Positions 18,661 through 28,208 of a DNA stretch of 64,000 nt are shown here, piece after piece; positions within the stretch are counted from its first letter, which is position 1, and each line of letters starts with the position of its first letter. The notes beneath the pieces are model-generated. The model did not search any database, was not told where the DNA came from, and worked only from the letters and a program-made list of their open reading frames with translations. Where the stretch lies: NCBI RefSeq assembly GCF_001894885.1, contig NZ_BCXB01000006.1, forward strand, positions 150,130-214,129, written 5' to 3'. This stretch comes from Rhodococcus marinonascens NBRC 14363 (GTDB lineage: Bacteria; Actinomycetota; Actinomycetes; Mycobacteriales; Mycobacteriaceae). The position numbers were made by a program, and so were the translations under genes.

Positions 18661-20322
18661 ATGACTGTCCCCACAGATCCACAGCTATACCTCAATCACG
18701 TGATGTCCCGCCTCACTGGACCCGGCGGACGGTTCGAAATCGTCGAGGAGTCGGTGCTCGGCGCCCGGATGCCGGTAATGAAGAACCGGGGACGTTCGGT
18801 GGGTGAACTCCTCACCGCTTCGCTCCAGTGGGGTGAGCAGGACTACCTCGTGACGACGGACCGCCGGTTATCCTACACGGAACATGCAGCCGCGGTCGCC
18901 GCGTTGGCCACGGCCTTGCGCGACGACTACGGAGTCCGCAAGGGCGATCGTGTCGCGATTCTCGCCGCGAACACACCCGAATGGGTTATCACATTCTGGG
19001 CCACTCAAGTACTGGGCGCCATCAGTGTCGGATTGAACGCCTGGTGGGTGCCGCGAGAGGTCGAGTACGGGTTGGGACACAGCCGCCCCACGGTGGTGAT
19101 CGCGGATGCAGACGGTGCCAAATCTCTCGCCGCCGTCGGCACCGACATCCCGGTCCTCACGATGGATTCAGACCTGCCCCAAATCTTCGCCCGGTACGCG
19201 GAGGCCTCGATCCCGCACGCGGAGGTCGACGAGGACGATCCCGCCGCGATCCTCTATACGAGCGGCACGAGTGGCAGGCCCAAGGGCGCGCTGCACTCGC
19301 AACGAAACATCCTGGCCGTCGTCGACTACCACCGTTTCGGCGACGCAATAGCCGGCGAATTCAGCGGACGACCCGTCGACCCGGCGGCACCGAGTCCACT
19401 GCGCTACCTCTTGACGTCCCCGCTCTTCCACATCGCGAGCCTGCACAATCTGGTGATTCCACGATTGGCGACCGGCGGCGCCGTCGTCATGCACCAGGGC
19501 GGATTCGATGTCGACGCCGTACTCGGCCTCGTCGAGCGGGAGCATGTCACCAACTGGGGTGCCGTCCCCACAATGGCCTCACGTCTCATCGAGCACGCGA
19601 ACCTCGACAAATACGACCTGTCGTCGCTCACGTCGTTCTCGCTCGCATCCGCGCCGTCGTCCGCAGCATTCAAGGAACGGCTACGCGTGAAGGCGCCCTT
19701 CGCCCGCAACGCACTTGTGGACAGCTACGGACTCACCGAATGCTGCACCGCGATCACCGTTGCGACCGCTCCGGAACTCGAGCAAGACCCGGACACACTG
19801 GGCCGGCCGATCATCACCGCCAGCATGGAAATCCGAGACCCGTTCGGAGAGTGGCTCCCGGACGGCGTCGAGGGCGAGGTCTGCGTGCGTAGCCCGTTCG
19901 TGATGCTCGGCTATTGGGAAGATGATGCGGCGACCGCCGCGGCGATCACTCCCGGACGGTGGTTGCGGACCGGCGACTACGGCGTCGTCGAGAACGGTCG
20001 CCTGCGCCTGATCGGACGTAGGTCGGATCTGATCCTGCGCGGCGGTGAGAACGTCTACCCCACCGAGGTGGAGCAATGTCTCGACGAGCACCCCGGCGTG
20101 CTCGAGTGTGCCGTGATCGGGACGCCACACGAGGACCTGGGGCAGGAAGTATCCGCAGTGGTGGTGCTGCGAGCCGGTGCTACGACCACGGAAGCGGAAC
20201 TGCGCGAGCATGCCGCCGAGCGTCTGTCTTATTTCAAGGTGCCATCGCGGTGGCGGATCACCACCGACCCGCTTCCTCGCAACGCCACCGGAAAGATGAT
20301 CCGACGAGAAATCACGGTCTGA
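18661..20322 (+). CDS. Acyl-CoA synthetase (AMP-dependent, ANL superfamily)
   Basis: 553 aa, ATG at 18661. It activates a carboxylic acid through an acyl-adenylate and transfers it to CoA. ANL motifs: P-loop [14 protein letters not shown] (about 197-210), the aromatic/acid motif [26 protein letters not shown] for A7-A8, and the catalytic lysine in [11 protein letters not shown] at the C-terminus. Length and motifs fit a medium- or long-chain fatty acid or aromatic acid ligase (FadD-like). The substrate is not readable. No thiolase or dehydrogenase is adjacent, so it looks like a single-gene unit closed by the terminator at 20363. Confidence 0.92.
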   Translation: MTVPTDPQLYLNHVMSRLTGPGGRFEIVEESVLGARMPVMKNRGRSVGELLTASLQWGEQDYLVTTDRRLSYTEHAAAVAALATALRDDYGVRKGDRVAILAANTPEWVITFWATQVLGAISVGLNAWWVPREVEYGLGHSRPTVVIADADGAKSLAAVGTDIPVLTMDSDLPQIFARYAEASIPHAEVDEDDPAAILYTSGTSGRPKGALHSQRNILAVVDYHRFGDAIAGEFSGRPVDPAAPSPLRYLLTSPLFHIASLHNLVIPRLATGGAVVMHQGGFDVDAVLGLVEREHVTNWGAVPTMASRLIEHANLDKYDLSSLTSFSLASAPSSAAFKERLRVKAPFARNALVDSYGLTECCTAITVATAPELEQDPDTLGRPIITASMEIRDPFGEWLPDGVEGEVCVRSPFVMLGYWEDDAATAAAITPGRWLRTGDYGVVENGRLRLIGRRSDLILRGGENVYPTEVEQCLDEHPGVLECAVIGTPHEDLGQEVSAVVVLRAGATTTEAELREHAAERLSYFKVPSRWRITTDPLPRNATGKMIRREITV

Positions 20323-20362
20323 ACCCGGGGGGCGCACCCGAACCCACTCGGGTCGATACAAA

Positions 20363-20403
20363 GCGCGGGCGCCTTCACACATCCTGTGTGAAGGCGCCCG
20401 CGC
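20363..20403. terminator. Bidirectional hairpin terminator
   Basis: Perfect 18-base arms (GCGCGGGCGCCTTCACAC and complement) with a 5-base loop ATCCT, between the convergent acyl-CoA synthetase (ends 20322) and secreted-protein gene (ends 20430). Confidence 0.85.
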
Positions 20404-20429
20404 CGGTCAACCTTGGTCGTTGCCCGGGA

Positions 20430-21197
20430 TCAGCTCTGGCTCTCGATCACCTTGACGATGACGTCGCCGACGAAGTCAGCCGGATCGTCGAGAATGACCG
20501 ATCCGGTGTCGCCGTCCAGGCCGAGAGTCGCCGAACCGGACTGCATCACCTCAGCGGCACTCCGTCGACCGACCTCCACCCACACATCTGAGACGGTTAC
20601 CTGCGACTCCGGATTGTCGTCGTCGCTCACGTCGAGGTCGAGGTCGACGGTGGCCTTGCTCTCGAAGAGGTCCCCCGCGGAGGCGTCCTCCGGTACCAGG
20701 TACGTGGCCTCGTAGGTCACGCCCTCACCGTTGCTCGTGAGCGGCCAACCGTCACTCGGCAGTTCCAGGGCGTTGGCGTCGGCATCCGTGAACGGCATGA
20801 CATCTTCATCCCATTCCTGGCTGCCACCTTCAAGGGGCGCCGACCTCACCCGTGCGGTGCCGTCGACGTAACGGAAGCCCTCGGGAAATTTCTCGGTGAT
20901 CTGCCGGACGGTGGCCGGCTCGCCCGTCGTCTTGATCTGAGTTCGGTAGGTGACCTCCTCCCCCGCCTTTATTTCCCCGGTGCCCACAACGTTCCTGGTG
21001 ATCTTGATGTCGCCAGCCGTGACGGTGTTCGCGGAGGGATGCTCAGAATCCTCTGTCGCCGCGGCTCCTGCTGACCCGGTTCCTGCTGACCCGGTTTCTT
21101 CTGCCGCCGCGGCTCCTGCCCCCCAGAGTCCGCCGGCAAGCACCATCGCACCCGCCGCGACACCCGCCAGCGAGCTCTTCCATAACTTTCGAGACAT
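20430..21197 (-). CDS. Secreted protein with a repeat-type beta domain
   Basis: 255 aa. The signal peptide runs MSRKLWKSSLAGVAAGAMVL to a cleavage region near GAAAAEE. A low-complexity GSAGTGSAGAAATE segment follows (about 36-50), then one beta-rich domain: ITRNVVGTGEIKAGEEVTYR, with a QITEKFPEGFRYVDGTARV segment like the DUF11 or isopeptide-type domains of surface adhesins. The C-terminal part is rich in Asp and Val. No LPXTG or membrane anchor is seen, so it is probably released or cell-wall associated. Similar layout to the protein at 15040-15864. No enzymatic motif. Confidence 0.78.
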   Translation of the reverse strand: MSRKLWKSSLAGVAAGAMVLAGGLWGAGAAAAEETGSAGTGSAGAAATEDSEHPSANTVTAGDIKITRNVVGTGEIKAGEEVTYRTQIKTTGEPATVRQITEKFPEGFRYVDGTARVRSAPLEGGSQEWDEDVMPFTDADANALELPSDGWPLTSNGEGVTYEATYLVPEDASAGDLFESKATVDLDLDVSDDDNPESQVTVSDVWVEVGRRSAAEVMQSGSATLGLDGDTGSVILDDPADFVGDVIVKVIESQS

Positions 21198-21569
21198 GCA
21201 CGCTCCATTCAGCGATGAAATCGACCAGCCTTAGCGGTGATCAAGGCAAGAGCGTAACCTGTCTTCTTCTCTTACGGGCAATTTATTTCTTGGCTGTCAA
21301 ACCCACACCTACCGAGCAGTAGGCCACAACTGGCTCGGGAACGATGCCAAGTATGAGATTCACCTCACACATGTCGAAGTACCGACCTCCGGAGTGAGTT
21401 GTTCTCAGCGGTGTGACGGGCTGACAAGCAGAAGGTCGCACTCCTTGCGTGGGGTGCGCGTTCCTAGTCGCGTCTAGCGGGATTTGCCGGAAGGCTCGGT
21501 CGATCTGTTCTGCGTCCGGTACCGAAGCGACGTTCTCAGTGTCGTGGACTGAAATCATCGCGGCGGAGG
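21198..21569. other. Intergenic region, no gene supported
   Basis: About 370 bp upstream of the secreted-protein gene at 21197 and downstream of the frame at 21570. The first 100 bp are AT-richer (TTCTCTTACGGGCAATTTATTTC region) and probably contain the promoter of the 21197 gene. A minus-strand open frame through this region has no convincing start or family resemblance. Confidence 0.4.
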
Positions 21570-22303
21570 TTACGGCTGGCCGAGCAGACCGCCCGTGGCC
21601 CGAGCCAGTACGTTGAACACGGCGTCCCGAGGCGCTGCACGCAACGCCCCATTCCCGGCGATCCACAGCGTCCCGTCGTCTTGGGCCGCGCCGTAGGGAT
21701 CGTCGGTGCTGAGCGGCAGCACAGTCACCGGGTCAAGGGTGTCGCCGTCGAGCAAGACGAACAGCCAGCGGCGGTCGTCAGGCGACGACGGATCATCCGG
21801 TCCGTCCACCGGCCACCCGCCGCCCTTTCCGTCGGATGGGTTTGCCACCAGCCACAGACGGTCGCCGACCTGCCCACAACGCAGTTCCGGCTGGGGTAGC
21901 GGCCGAACCGGCGTGATGGTCAGGTCTCCTTGTACGGCATAAAGTCCCTCCTTCGTGGCCAGTCGCAACGGGTCCGAGGAGATGAAGACCGGATACGCGT
22001 GCCGTTCCTGGATTGTGAAAACGGGGCCGGCCACTACCTTTCCGTCGTCGGTGATCGTGGCGAGTCGGAATCTGCGTGGCGCATCCCTAGGGCGCGGAAC
22101 ATTCAGGAGCACGCAGAACCCGTCCGCGGCCGCGGTGACGGACTGGACGATTCCCTCGGGTAGCGCGACGGGCAGCGGATCGGCGCCGGACCGCACGATT
22201 CGCGCAGGCTTCTCCGGCAGCACGATGGGTACCGGTTCCGCAGCAGTCGGCACGAGCGTCAAGCCAGGCCAGGCACGACCACGGTGAGCATTCGCTTGAC
22301 CAT
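21570..22303 (-). pseudogene. Secreted hypothetical protein, apparent frameshift in signal peptide
   Basis: The main frame (21570-22262, about 230 aa, TTG start) encodes LTLVPTAAEPVPIV followed by a beta-propeller-like protein with WLVANPSDG, RRWLFVLLDGDTL and GTLWIAGNGALRAAP segments. Just upstream, in another frame, an ATG at 22303 encodes MVKRMLTVVVPGLA and then a TGA at 22259. Joining the two by one extra base near 22262 would give a textbook signal peptide, MVKRMLTVVVPGLA-LTLVPTAA. So I read this as one exported-protein gene broken by a single-base deletion, or a sequencing error. Function unknown. If the frameshift is real, the product would start at the weak TTG and stay in the cytoplasm. 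Confidence 0.55.
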
Positions 22304-22480
22304 GTCGGCCAGCCTAGATGTCGTCCACACTTGCCTCGGGCTTTTGCAGGAAGTCTGCGAGCAGCCGTGCCGGAATTGAATAATGGCACCCTGACCTGGG
22401 ATAATTTCAACTTGCGGCAGTTGAATCAACGCCGGCTCGAGAAGCCCCCGCGCAGTTGCGGGCGCACCCGGAGGCCTCCC

Positions 22481-22582
22481 GGTGCGCAGTTGCGGCTCAC
22501 CGACCAGGACGGACTCCGGCTGACCGCGTTCGTCACCAACACTGCCCGCGGCCAGTTCCCGGATCTCGCGTTGCTGCATCGC
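22481..22582 (+). pseudogene. IS1380-family transposase remnant
   Basis: A fragment of about 34 codons, GAQLRLTDQDGLRLTAFVTN followed by TARGQFPDLALLHR, resembles the segment near the catalytic core of IS1380-type (DDE) transposases as I remember them. The flanking sequence is not transposase-like, and no terminal repeats were seen. It marks the left part of an accessory region that extends to the tRNA at 29501. Confidence 0.5.
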
Positions 22583-22743
22583 CCACCATGCCCGGCTCTC
22601 CTACAGTGGTCGATGACAGTCGATGGATTCACCACTGGGAAGTCCGCCCGCTTACCGATGGATCCGGGTTCGAGGTGCAATACTCACGCCGTGGGTCCTG
22701 CCTCGTGTCAAATGGGAAACCAGACGTCCGGAGGAATACACCA

Positions 22744-23208
22744 ATGAAGAGCATCATCGCCCGAACCATGGGAGTTGCAGCAGCCGCCACAGGCCTGACT
22801 CTCCTTTCCGCGCCTACCGCATACGCGGATCCCGATGACCTCACTGTCGACATCTCGGGGACAGCAGGGCAGGTGGTCATGGCGGCTCAGTTCGATGCCG
22901 TCGGTGCCGTGATCTGCATTATGTGGGTCACACCCGTCGACGCGGCCGTTCCCGTCGCCGTCGTCGGCCCGGACGTCGTGCTGGAGGGAGAAGAGGTCGA
23001 GCTGCGCGCCAGGGTTGATCCCGGCCAGTACACAGTGCGGTGGGGGTGCATTGGGGGACCATTGGGGGTGCTGTCAGACGAGCAGTGGGGAACCACCCCA
23101 CCTCTGAGTTCGGGCACAGTTGAGCAGACCACCGTTACCGTCACGGAGGGACCGGGAACCGGATCCTTGGGATCCTTGGGATCCTTGGGCAATCTATATG
23201 GAAGCTGA
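22744..23208 (+). CDS. Small secreted hypothetical protein
   Basis: 154 aa. ATG at 22744 with a strong GGAGGAAT site 7 bases upstream; the longer upstream frame is a shadow. The signal peptide MKSIIARTMGVAAAATGLTL ends at a cleavage site near TAYADPDD. The mature protein is a beta-rich domain with two Cys (VICIMW and WGCIGG) and an acidic EGEEVELRARV stretch, ending in a GSLGSLGSLG repeat encoded by a 9-bp DNA repeat. I do not recognise the family. No operon partner: the next gene on this strand starts 408 bp later. Confidence 0.75.
   Translation: MKSIIARTMGVAAAATGLTLLSAPTAYADPDDLTVDISGTAGQVVMAAQFDAVGAVICIMWVTPVDAAVPVAVVGPDVVLEGEEVELRARVDPGQYTVRWGCIGGPLGVLSDEQWGTTPPLSSGTVEQTTVTVTEGPGTGSLGSLGSLGNLYGS
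23161..23188 (+). repeat. 9-bp in-frame repeat (GGATCCTTG x3)
   Basis: Three copies of GGATCCTTG encode the GSLGSLGSL stretch at the end of the secreted protein. A 9-bp unit keeps the frame, so length variation would be tolerated. Confidence 0.85.
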
Positions 23209-23616
23209 CAAAGACTCCTCGGGTCGTCCGCTCCCCCAGTCGAGTCGAGTCGAGTCGAGTCGGGTAGGCAAAATGCCCCCCGCGTTTCCCATCCACGCTC
23301 ACTGGAGGGGCGACCCACGCTGCGTCATTCTCGCCGAATATTGAATCGGCTCAGCTGAGAACTCGCTGATAATTCGGTGCGGGCCCGAGTAGTGCGCGCT
23401 GCGTGCATCAACGCCCACGACTCCGCCCAGATCTGCCAGGTCAAGGCTGGCGCACACCCCTGCCCGCACCACTACGGGACTGCGGGGCGGCGGTCGGCCC
23501 ATGCTCAGAATCGCGCATACCTCGATTCACCGGCATCAATACTACAAGCGCTAGCCCCGACCACACCTACACTCGGAAGTGACTCGCGCCCCTCACAGGT
23601 TCGGAGAAACCGCAAG
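23209..23616. other. Intergenic region with a pentanucleotide repeat
   Basis: A CGAGT tandem repeat of about 4.6 copies occupies 23237-23260. The remaining 350 bp hold no gene I can support; they lead into the multicopper oxidase gene and probably contain its promoter. The frame open upstream of the oxidase start has Cys/His-rich composition but no credible start. Confidence 0.5.
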
Positions 23617-25581
23617 ATGAAAAAGAGGCTGAAACTCGCACCCGCAAATCCGATGGTGGGACGACGGACATTCTTGAAGGGGTCAGTCGCTACCGGGGCC
23701 CTCGTCGGTCTCGGCATCGCGGGATGCAGTACCTCGACCGACGAAGCTGGAAATGGTGGGAATGCAACGCCCGTAACGCTGTTGGATCCTGCAACCCAGG
23801 AGAAGTTCAGTAATCTACTTCCGATGCCGGCCAGAATTTATGCTGAAGCAGGCACTGCCCTGACGATACCCATAAAGGAGACCCGGCAGTGGAACGGGTT
23901 GCGGGCGCCCGATGGCAGCGAGATGGTGACTACCGTTTACGGATTTGAACATCAAGGTCAAGTGACGTCACCCGGACCTACCATTGTTGTCAGGTCAAAT
24001 GAAAATTTTCAGGTCGAATGGCAGAATCAATTGCCCAATGATAAACCGTACATTCTGCCAATAGACTTGACATTACATACTCCCCACCTCCCCGACTCCA
24101 CGGCAGAATTCATCGAGCAGAAACCCGTTGTCATCCACTTGCACGGGGGCCACACCGAGCCAGAAAGTGACGGAAATCCAGAATCGTGGTACACGCAGGA
24201 TTACCAAACGACCGGACCGGACTGGGACAAGCCCGAATACCTGTATGATAATACGCAGGAAGCTGCCGGATTGTGGTATCACGATCATACGGTGGGTATG
24301 ACGCGCCTCAACGTTTATTCGGGTCTGGCTGGAATGTATCTCATAAAGGACGCGAATGAAGACCGTCTAATTGGCGGCTCGATCATCCCCGATGACGATC
24401 ACATGATCGAAATCGTTATTCACGATGCACTATTCGACGACAGTGGCAACCTTTACTATCCTGGCCGCCACGGTGAGCCTATAAACCCCATCATTGAGAA
24501 AGAGATTGCCGATAATTGGCCGGACCCGACGGTTCTCGATGAATTTTTCGGAACTCATATTCTGGTCAACGGTATGGCCTGGCCGAAAGTGGAACTTGAA
24601 CCGAACAGGTACCGTCTGCGACTGCTCAACGGCTCCAGCTCTCGAAGTTATGTTCTCGAGTTCGACAACGGGCTGGATATCTTCCAGATCGGATCCGACG
24701 GTGGGTTTTTGAACTCTCCGGTTCGGCTCACCCAACTGGTGATCGCTCCGGCGGAACGGATGGATATAGTCGTCGACTTTACCAGTTGCGCCGGCCAGCA
24801 GATTGTTCTGAAGAACCTTGGCCCTGAATTGCCGTTCCGTGGGTATGTTGATCCGGATGACCTGGAGAATTCCATGAAACTGGTCTACAACGACGGTGGC
24901 GATCGAGTTATTACAGATGGCATGGGTGGTCGTGCCGCCATCGCCGATCCCGAATCAACAGGTTTGGTGATGCGATTTGATATTGGCGAAGCAGTTACGC
25001 AATCGAACGTGCAGGCTGTCAACTTCAATCCCACGGTCTCGCTGCGTGAGCCGCTCCAACTGCTTCCCAGAGACAATCCGCAAACGGTCAGACAACTTGT
25101 GCTGTTCAATCTCCACGACGACATGGATAGAACCCTGGTGCTGATGGGCACGATGGAAGCGGGATCGTTATTCTATATGGACGAAATTACCGAGATCGTC
25201 CCGCAGGACTCCACAGAGATTTGGGAAATCTACAACACTACCGGTTCTGCGCACCCTATGCATATTCATCAGGTGCAGTTCGAGGTGGTCAACCGTCAAG
25301 AATACGACGGTGATCTCGTCAATAGAACCCAGCAATTCATGGATGACCCGGATCGCACCTTCCAAGGCGCAACTCTCGATTTTCACGGGTTGAAGGGCGA
25401 CCCTGTCTCGCCTCAACCCAACGAGCAGGGCAGGAAGGATACTGCTCTGGCACTGGCCGGACAGGTCACCCGTTTTGTGGCCCATTTCGACCGGCCGGGG
25501 ACTTTTGTCTGGCATTGCCACATCATCACTCATGAAGACTATGACATGATGCGCAAATTCCAAGTGACACCGAATTCGTGA
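23617..25581 (+). CDS. Multicopper oxidase (CotA/phenoxazinone-synthase-like), Tat-exported lipoprotein
   Basis: 654 aa from the ATG at 23617. The N-terminus has the Tat motif GRRTFLKGS followed by a lipobox, GIAGC (C37), so it is probably exported folded and lipid-anchored. All four copper-binding motifs are present: VIHLHGGH, LWYHDHTVG, HPMHIHQVQF and HCHIITHEDYDMM, giving the type 1, 2 and 3 sites with an axial Met. The length and the insert-rich first domain match CotA laccases, bilirubin oxidases and phenoxazinone synthases. The coding sequence is far AT-richer than its surroundings (a sampled line at 24001-24060 is 40% GC), a sign of recent transfer. Its stop overlaps the next gene by 4 bp. 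Confidence 0.9.
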   Translation: MKKRLKLAPANPMVGRRTFLKGSVATGALVGLGIAGCSTSTDEAGNGGNATPVTLLDPATQEKFSNLLPMPARIYAEAGTALTIPIKETRQWNGLRAPDGSEMVTTVYGFEHQGQVTSPGPTIVVRSNENFQVEWQNQLPNDKPYILPIDLTLHTPHLPDSTAEFIEQKPVVIHLHGGHTEPESDGNPESWYTQDYQTTGPDWDKPEYLYDNTQEAAGLWYHDHTVGMTRLNVYSGLAGMYLIKDANEDRLIGGSIIPDDDHMIEIVIHDALFDDSGNLYYPGRHGEPINPIIEKEIADNWPDPTVLDEFFGTHILVNGMAWPKVELEPNRYRLRLLNGSSSRSYVLEFDNGLDIFQIGSDGGFLNSPVRLTQLVIAPAERMDIVVDFTSCAGQQIVLKNLGPELPFRGYVDPDDLENSMKLVYNDGGDRVITDGMGGRAAIADPESTGLVMRFDIGEAVTQSNVQAVNFNPTVSLREPLQLLPRDNPQTVRQLVLFNLHDDMDRTLVLMGTMEAGSLFYMDEITEIVPQDSTEIWEIYNTTGSAHPMHIHQVQFEVVNRQEYDGDLVNRTQQFMDDPDRTFQGATLDFHGLKGDPVSPQPNEQGRKDTALALAGQVTRFVAHFDRPGTFVWHCHIITHEDYDMMRKFQVTPNS

Positions 25582-26219
25582 TTTCCATGGAAAAAGGACT
25601 ATCGCTGAAATTCTCCGATCGCCGCGCCGAGCCCGAGACACTCCCGGACATCAACGCGGAACTACTGAAGATCGGCGTCGGTGTCTGGCGACTCGATCTG
25701 CGGAATCGAGACGCGGCTACACGCGCCCTCCTGGCGAAACCCATGCTCGACGAGGCAGAAATCGAACGCGTCAAAGAGCACTTCCTGCTCCCGATGGATC
25801 GGTTGCTACAGATCGTCTCGCAGGCCGGGCGCGCGCCGGAAGTTCCTGGGGGAGGTTCCCTCACTACGTTTGTCACCAATGAGGGCTACGGCTACCCCCA
25901 GCTACATCAAGTCCAGGAAGGTATCGACTACAGCAGGTTCGACAGATTCCACGTGAATACCGCACCAAGCGGCAAGGGCGTCGACGAGGTGTTTCAGTTG
26001 CTGGCCGGCGGTGAATTCGTCAATCGCCACAGACTCGACGACGGAGAAGTATTGACGCTGACGCTGCGTTGCCCCGATGAGGGGCAAGGATGGCTGGGAA
26101 CCTACAGCGGAGTCCGCCCGCATATCGGAAACATCGGTTCGGCAACCGTGGGTTCGAAACTCCTGGTCCAGGCATTTGGTAGTCCACTGTGGGCATTGAC
26201 TTATGTCGGGAGCGAATGA
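25578..26219 (+). CDS. Unknown protein, translationally coupled to the multicopper oxidase
   Basis: 213 aa from the GTG at 25578, which overlaps the oxidase stop as GTGA; an in-frame ATG lies at 25587. No signal peptide or membrane segment, so it is probably cytoplasmic. N-terminal part is helical and charged (ATRALLAKPMLDEAEIERV); the C-terminal half has beta-like segments GKGVDEVFQLLAGGEF, LDDGEVLTLTLRCPD and GSKLLVQAFGSPLWALTY, which could be a cupin-like barrel, but I see no clear metal-binding His triad. I do not recognise the family. Base composition is closer to the genome average than the oxidase. Coupling suggests it matures, regulates or uses the product of the oxidase. Confidence 0.7.
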   Translation: MISMEKGLSLKFSDRRAEPETLPDINAELLKIGVGVWRLDLRNRDAATRALLAKPMLDEAEIERVKEHFLLPMDRLLQIVSQAGRAPEVPGGGSLTTFVTNEGYGYPQLHQVQEGIDYSRFDRFHVNTAPSGKGVDEVFQLLAGGEFVNRHRLDDGEVLTLTLRCPDEGQGWLGTYSGVRPHIGNIGSATVGSKLLVQAFGSPLWALTYVGSE

Positions 26220-26352
26220 GCCGGCGCTCCTAGCACCTGTCAGCATCCCCGGCCGATACCGAGCCGGGTGCTCACGCTTATCCGAATAGGTCAGCAACCC
26301 GCTGCCCGGGTCGTAGATTTCGTGCTGAAGACCACCCGAATGGCAGATCAGA

Positions 26353-27150
26353 TCATGCTGCGGCGGTTTTCAGCCACTCCTGTATCAAAGGAGTGACGAG
26401 CTCTGGGTGCGTCCAATTCACGGAATGGGAGGCGAGCGGGGCGTCTATCGTCTCGAGCTGTGTCTCGCCGCCGAGTTGGCTGCGCAGTGCCCCCACGGCA
26501 CTATCGGAGAAGGCCTGGTCGGCGCCGCCTCGGATGATGAGTGCCGGACAGGTGATTGCGCCGACCGCGGACTCGATCGAGTCCCGGCCGAGAAGACATT
26601 CCACCGCCTCCACCAGCCGGGTGCGATCATCAGCCCGCCATCGGTCGATCCACACCTGCTGCTGGTCGCGGGTGCCACCGATCATCGAGGCCGCGAGGGT
26701 GACCACAAGATCATCGACCACCGGCTCAGTGACCCACTGTCCGAACGCAAACCGATACTCGGCCACCTGTCGTGGCGTGTACGCAGCACCGTCCGTCCCG
26801 ATCAGGATGAGGCCGGCGACCCGGTGCGGAGCTGTGAGAGCCACACGCAAAGCCGTGAAACCACCCTGCGACATGCCGCCCAGGATGGCTGTCTCGATCC
26901 TGAGTGCGTCCATCATCGCCAGCACATCATCGGCCTGATTCCAGAACGTGAACGGAAAACCCGAGTCCACAGTGCGCCCATGGCCACGGGCGTCGAGGCA
27001 GATCACCCGGTACCCCGATGACAACGCAGCCACCTGATGCTCGAAAAACCTTGTGTCGAGCAAGAACCCGTGCATGAAGATGATCACCGGAAGATCCCCA
27101 CCGGTATCCGTGTAATGGATTCGGGCACCAGCAGTCTCTATGTGTGGCAT
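26353..27150 (-). CDS. Alpha/beta hydrolase
   Basis: 265 aa, ATG at 27150. Fold motifs: IFMHGFLLDTRFF (oxyanion-hole HG), CLDARGHGRT, nucleophile elbow GGMSQGGF with Ser at about 94, a late Asp in IIRGGADQAF and a His in ASHSVNWTHPE. The C-terminal catalytic His is plausible but its context is not the usual GH. Members include esterases, haloperoxidase-type and ring-cleavage (C-C) hydrolases; the substrate cannot be inferred. It stands alone on the minus strand within the accessory region. Confidence 0.88.
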   Translation of the reverse strand: MPHIETAGARIHYTDTGGDLPVIIFMHGFLLDTRFFEHQVAALSSGYRVICLDARGHGRTVDSGFPFTFWNQADDVLAMMDALRIETAILGGMSQGGFTALRVALTAPHRVAGLILIGTDGAAYTPRQVAEYRFAFGQWVTEPVVDDLVVTLAASMIGGTRDQQQVWIDRWRADDRTRLVEAVECLLGRDSIESAVGAITCPALIIRGGADQAFSDSAVGALRSQLGGETQLETIDAPLASHSVNWTHPELVTPLIQEWLKTAAA

Positions 27151-27647
27151 GCGCGCACGCTACCGACCGCCACTTTGACCTGACAAGACGCCCCGGATGC
27201 GCTGCGGAACGTCGAGAATCTGGCGGATGTGCAACGTCCCCCAACTTCTCGAGAATCTCCCCTCCGAGCGCGGCTAGATGAAATCAGGACGGGCGAGGAA
27301 GTCGAGACCTTCCCCGAGCACACCGAGCGCGACCAGCACGCATAGACATGGTTCTTGCCCCTGCGGTCGACTTCGCTTCGCCGTCAATGGCGGCAGGTCT
27401 GCAACCGCGGCGGGTGTGTTGGGGACAGGTGTCTCGACCGTGCTCGGCAACACCGGCTCGACTACAACCGCCACACCAGCACCATCACCAGCACCAGCAC
27501 CAGCACCATCCAAGGACATGGCATGCGTTGGATCATTTGTTACGCCATCTCTGCGGCTAAGTCAGAAACACCTCACCCCTACTCGCGCTCACTGCAAGAA
27601 TGCAAGGGAGGGGACCACATGGAACGCCGATTCGTTCGAGGAGGATC
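27151..27647. other. Intergenic region with CACCAG hexamer repeat
   Basis: About 500 bp without a supported gene. An imperfect CACCAG/CACCAT repeat runs from 27474 to 27508. Short frames on both strands (minus: Gly/Ala repeat then a hydrophobic tail; plus: Thr/Pro/Ala-rich) reflect the repeat and have no convincing starts. May contain decayed coding sequence. Confidence 0.45.
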
Positions 27648-28061
27648 ATGACCAACCCACGCGACCTACCTGTTCCCGAAAAACATGGGATGGTACTGAC
27701 ACATTTCCTGACCGTGCGAGACGTGGTTCGCTCACGCGATTTCTACGCCGACATCCTCGGCGGTCGGGTGGTGCGCGAGGAGAAACCGGCCATCGTCAAG
27801 GTCGCGAACGGTTGGATCATCATGAACCCGGGCGGTGGCCCGACCCCGGACAAACCCGATGTCATCCTGGCTCCCCCAGAGCCTGGTGATCCGATCTCGT
27901 CATTCTTGAACGTGCGGGTGGCCGACATTGCGACCTTCTACTCCGACGCTAAATCTAAAGGGGCACAATTTCTTACCGAGCCCCTTGACCGCACGGGCGA
28001 GATACGGTGCTATCTACGCGACCCCGACGGCTATCTTATCGAGATCGGACAATGGACGTAG
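27648..28061 (+). CDS. VOC-family (glyoxalase/bleomycin-resistance fold) protein
   Basis: 137 aa from the ATG at 27648 with a GAGGAG site 6 bases upstream. A single vicinal-oxygen-chelate module: LTHFLTVRDVVRSRDFYADI (residues about 18-37, with the first His ligand), FLNVRVADIATFY in the middle, and the C-terminal metal-ligand strand CYLRDPDGYLIEIGQ with the terminal Glu. Members are glyoxalases, dioxygenases or antibiotic-sequestering proteins; function is not readable. It directly precedes the truncated metallo-hydrolase on the same strand. Confidence 0.85.
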   Translation: MTNPRDLPVPEKHGMVLTHFLTVRDVVRSRDFYADILGGRVVREEKPAIVKVANGWIIMNPGGGPTPDKPDVILAPPEPGDPISSFLNVRVADIATFYSDAKSKGAQFLTEPLDRTGEIRCYLRDPDGYLIEIGQWT

Positions 28062-28208
28062 ACCCCGCCGCAGAGATGATCTCCCTGAGGAAGGACCTAC
28101 GGTCTTCCGCGGCCATGAGTGCAGATAGCTCGAACTCGCGATGCCACTCGGTTTCGACCTTCATGGTGCCCTGTTCTACCGCGGGCAGGGTCATGTGGGT
28201 GGATATGA

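Noticed and set aside
21283..21569. Minus-strand frame in the 21.2-21.6 kb gap
   Set aside because: Composition is mixed, no start with a ribosome-binding site, and no recognised motif.
27474..27508. Possible CRISPR-like array
   Set aside because: The CACCAG hexamer is a simple repeat with no spacers, and no cas genes are in the window.
28040..28190. Short minus-strand frame starting MTLPAVEQGTMKVETEW
   Set aside because: It reads plausibly but overlaps the VOC gene end, lacks a ribosome-binding site and has no recognised family.
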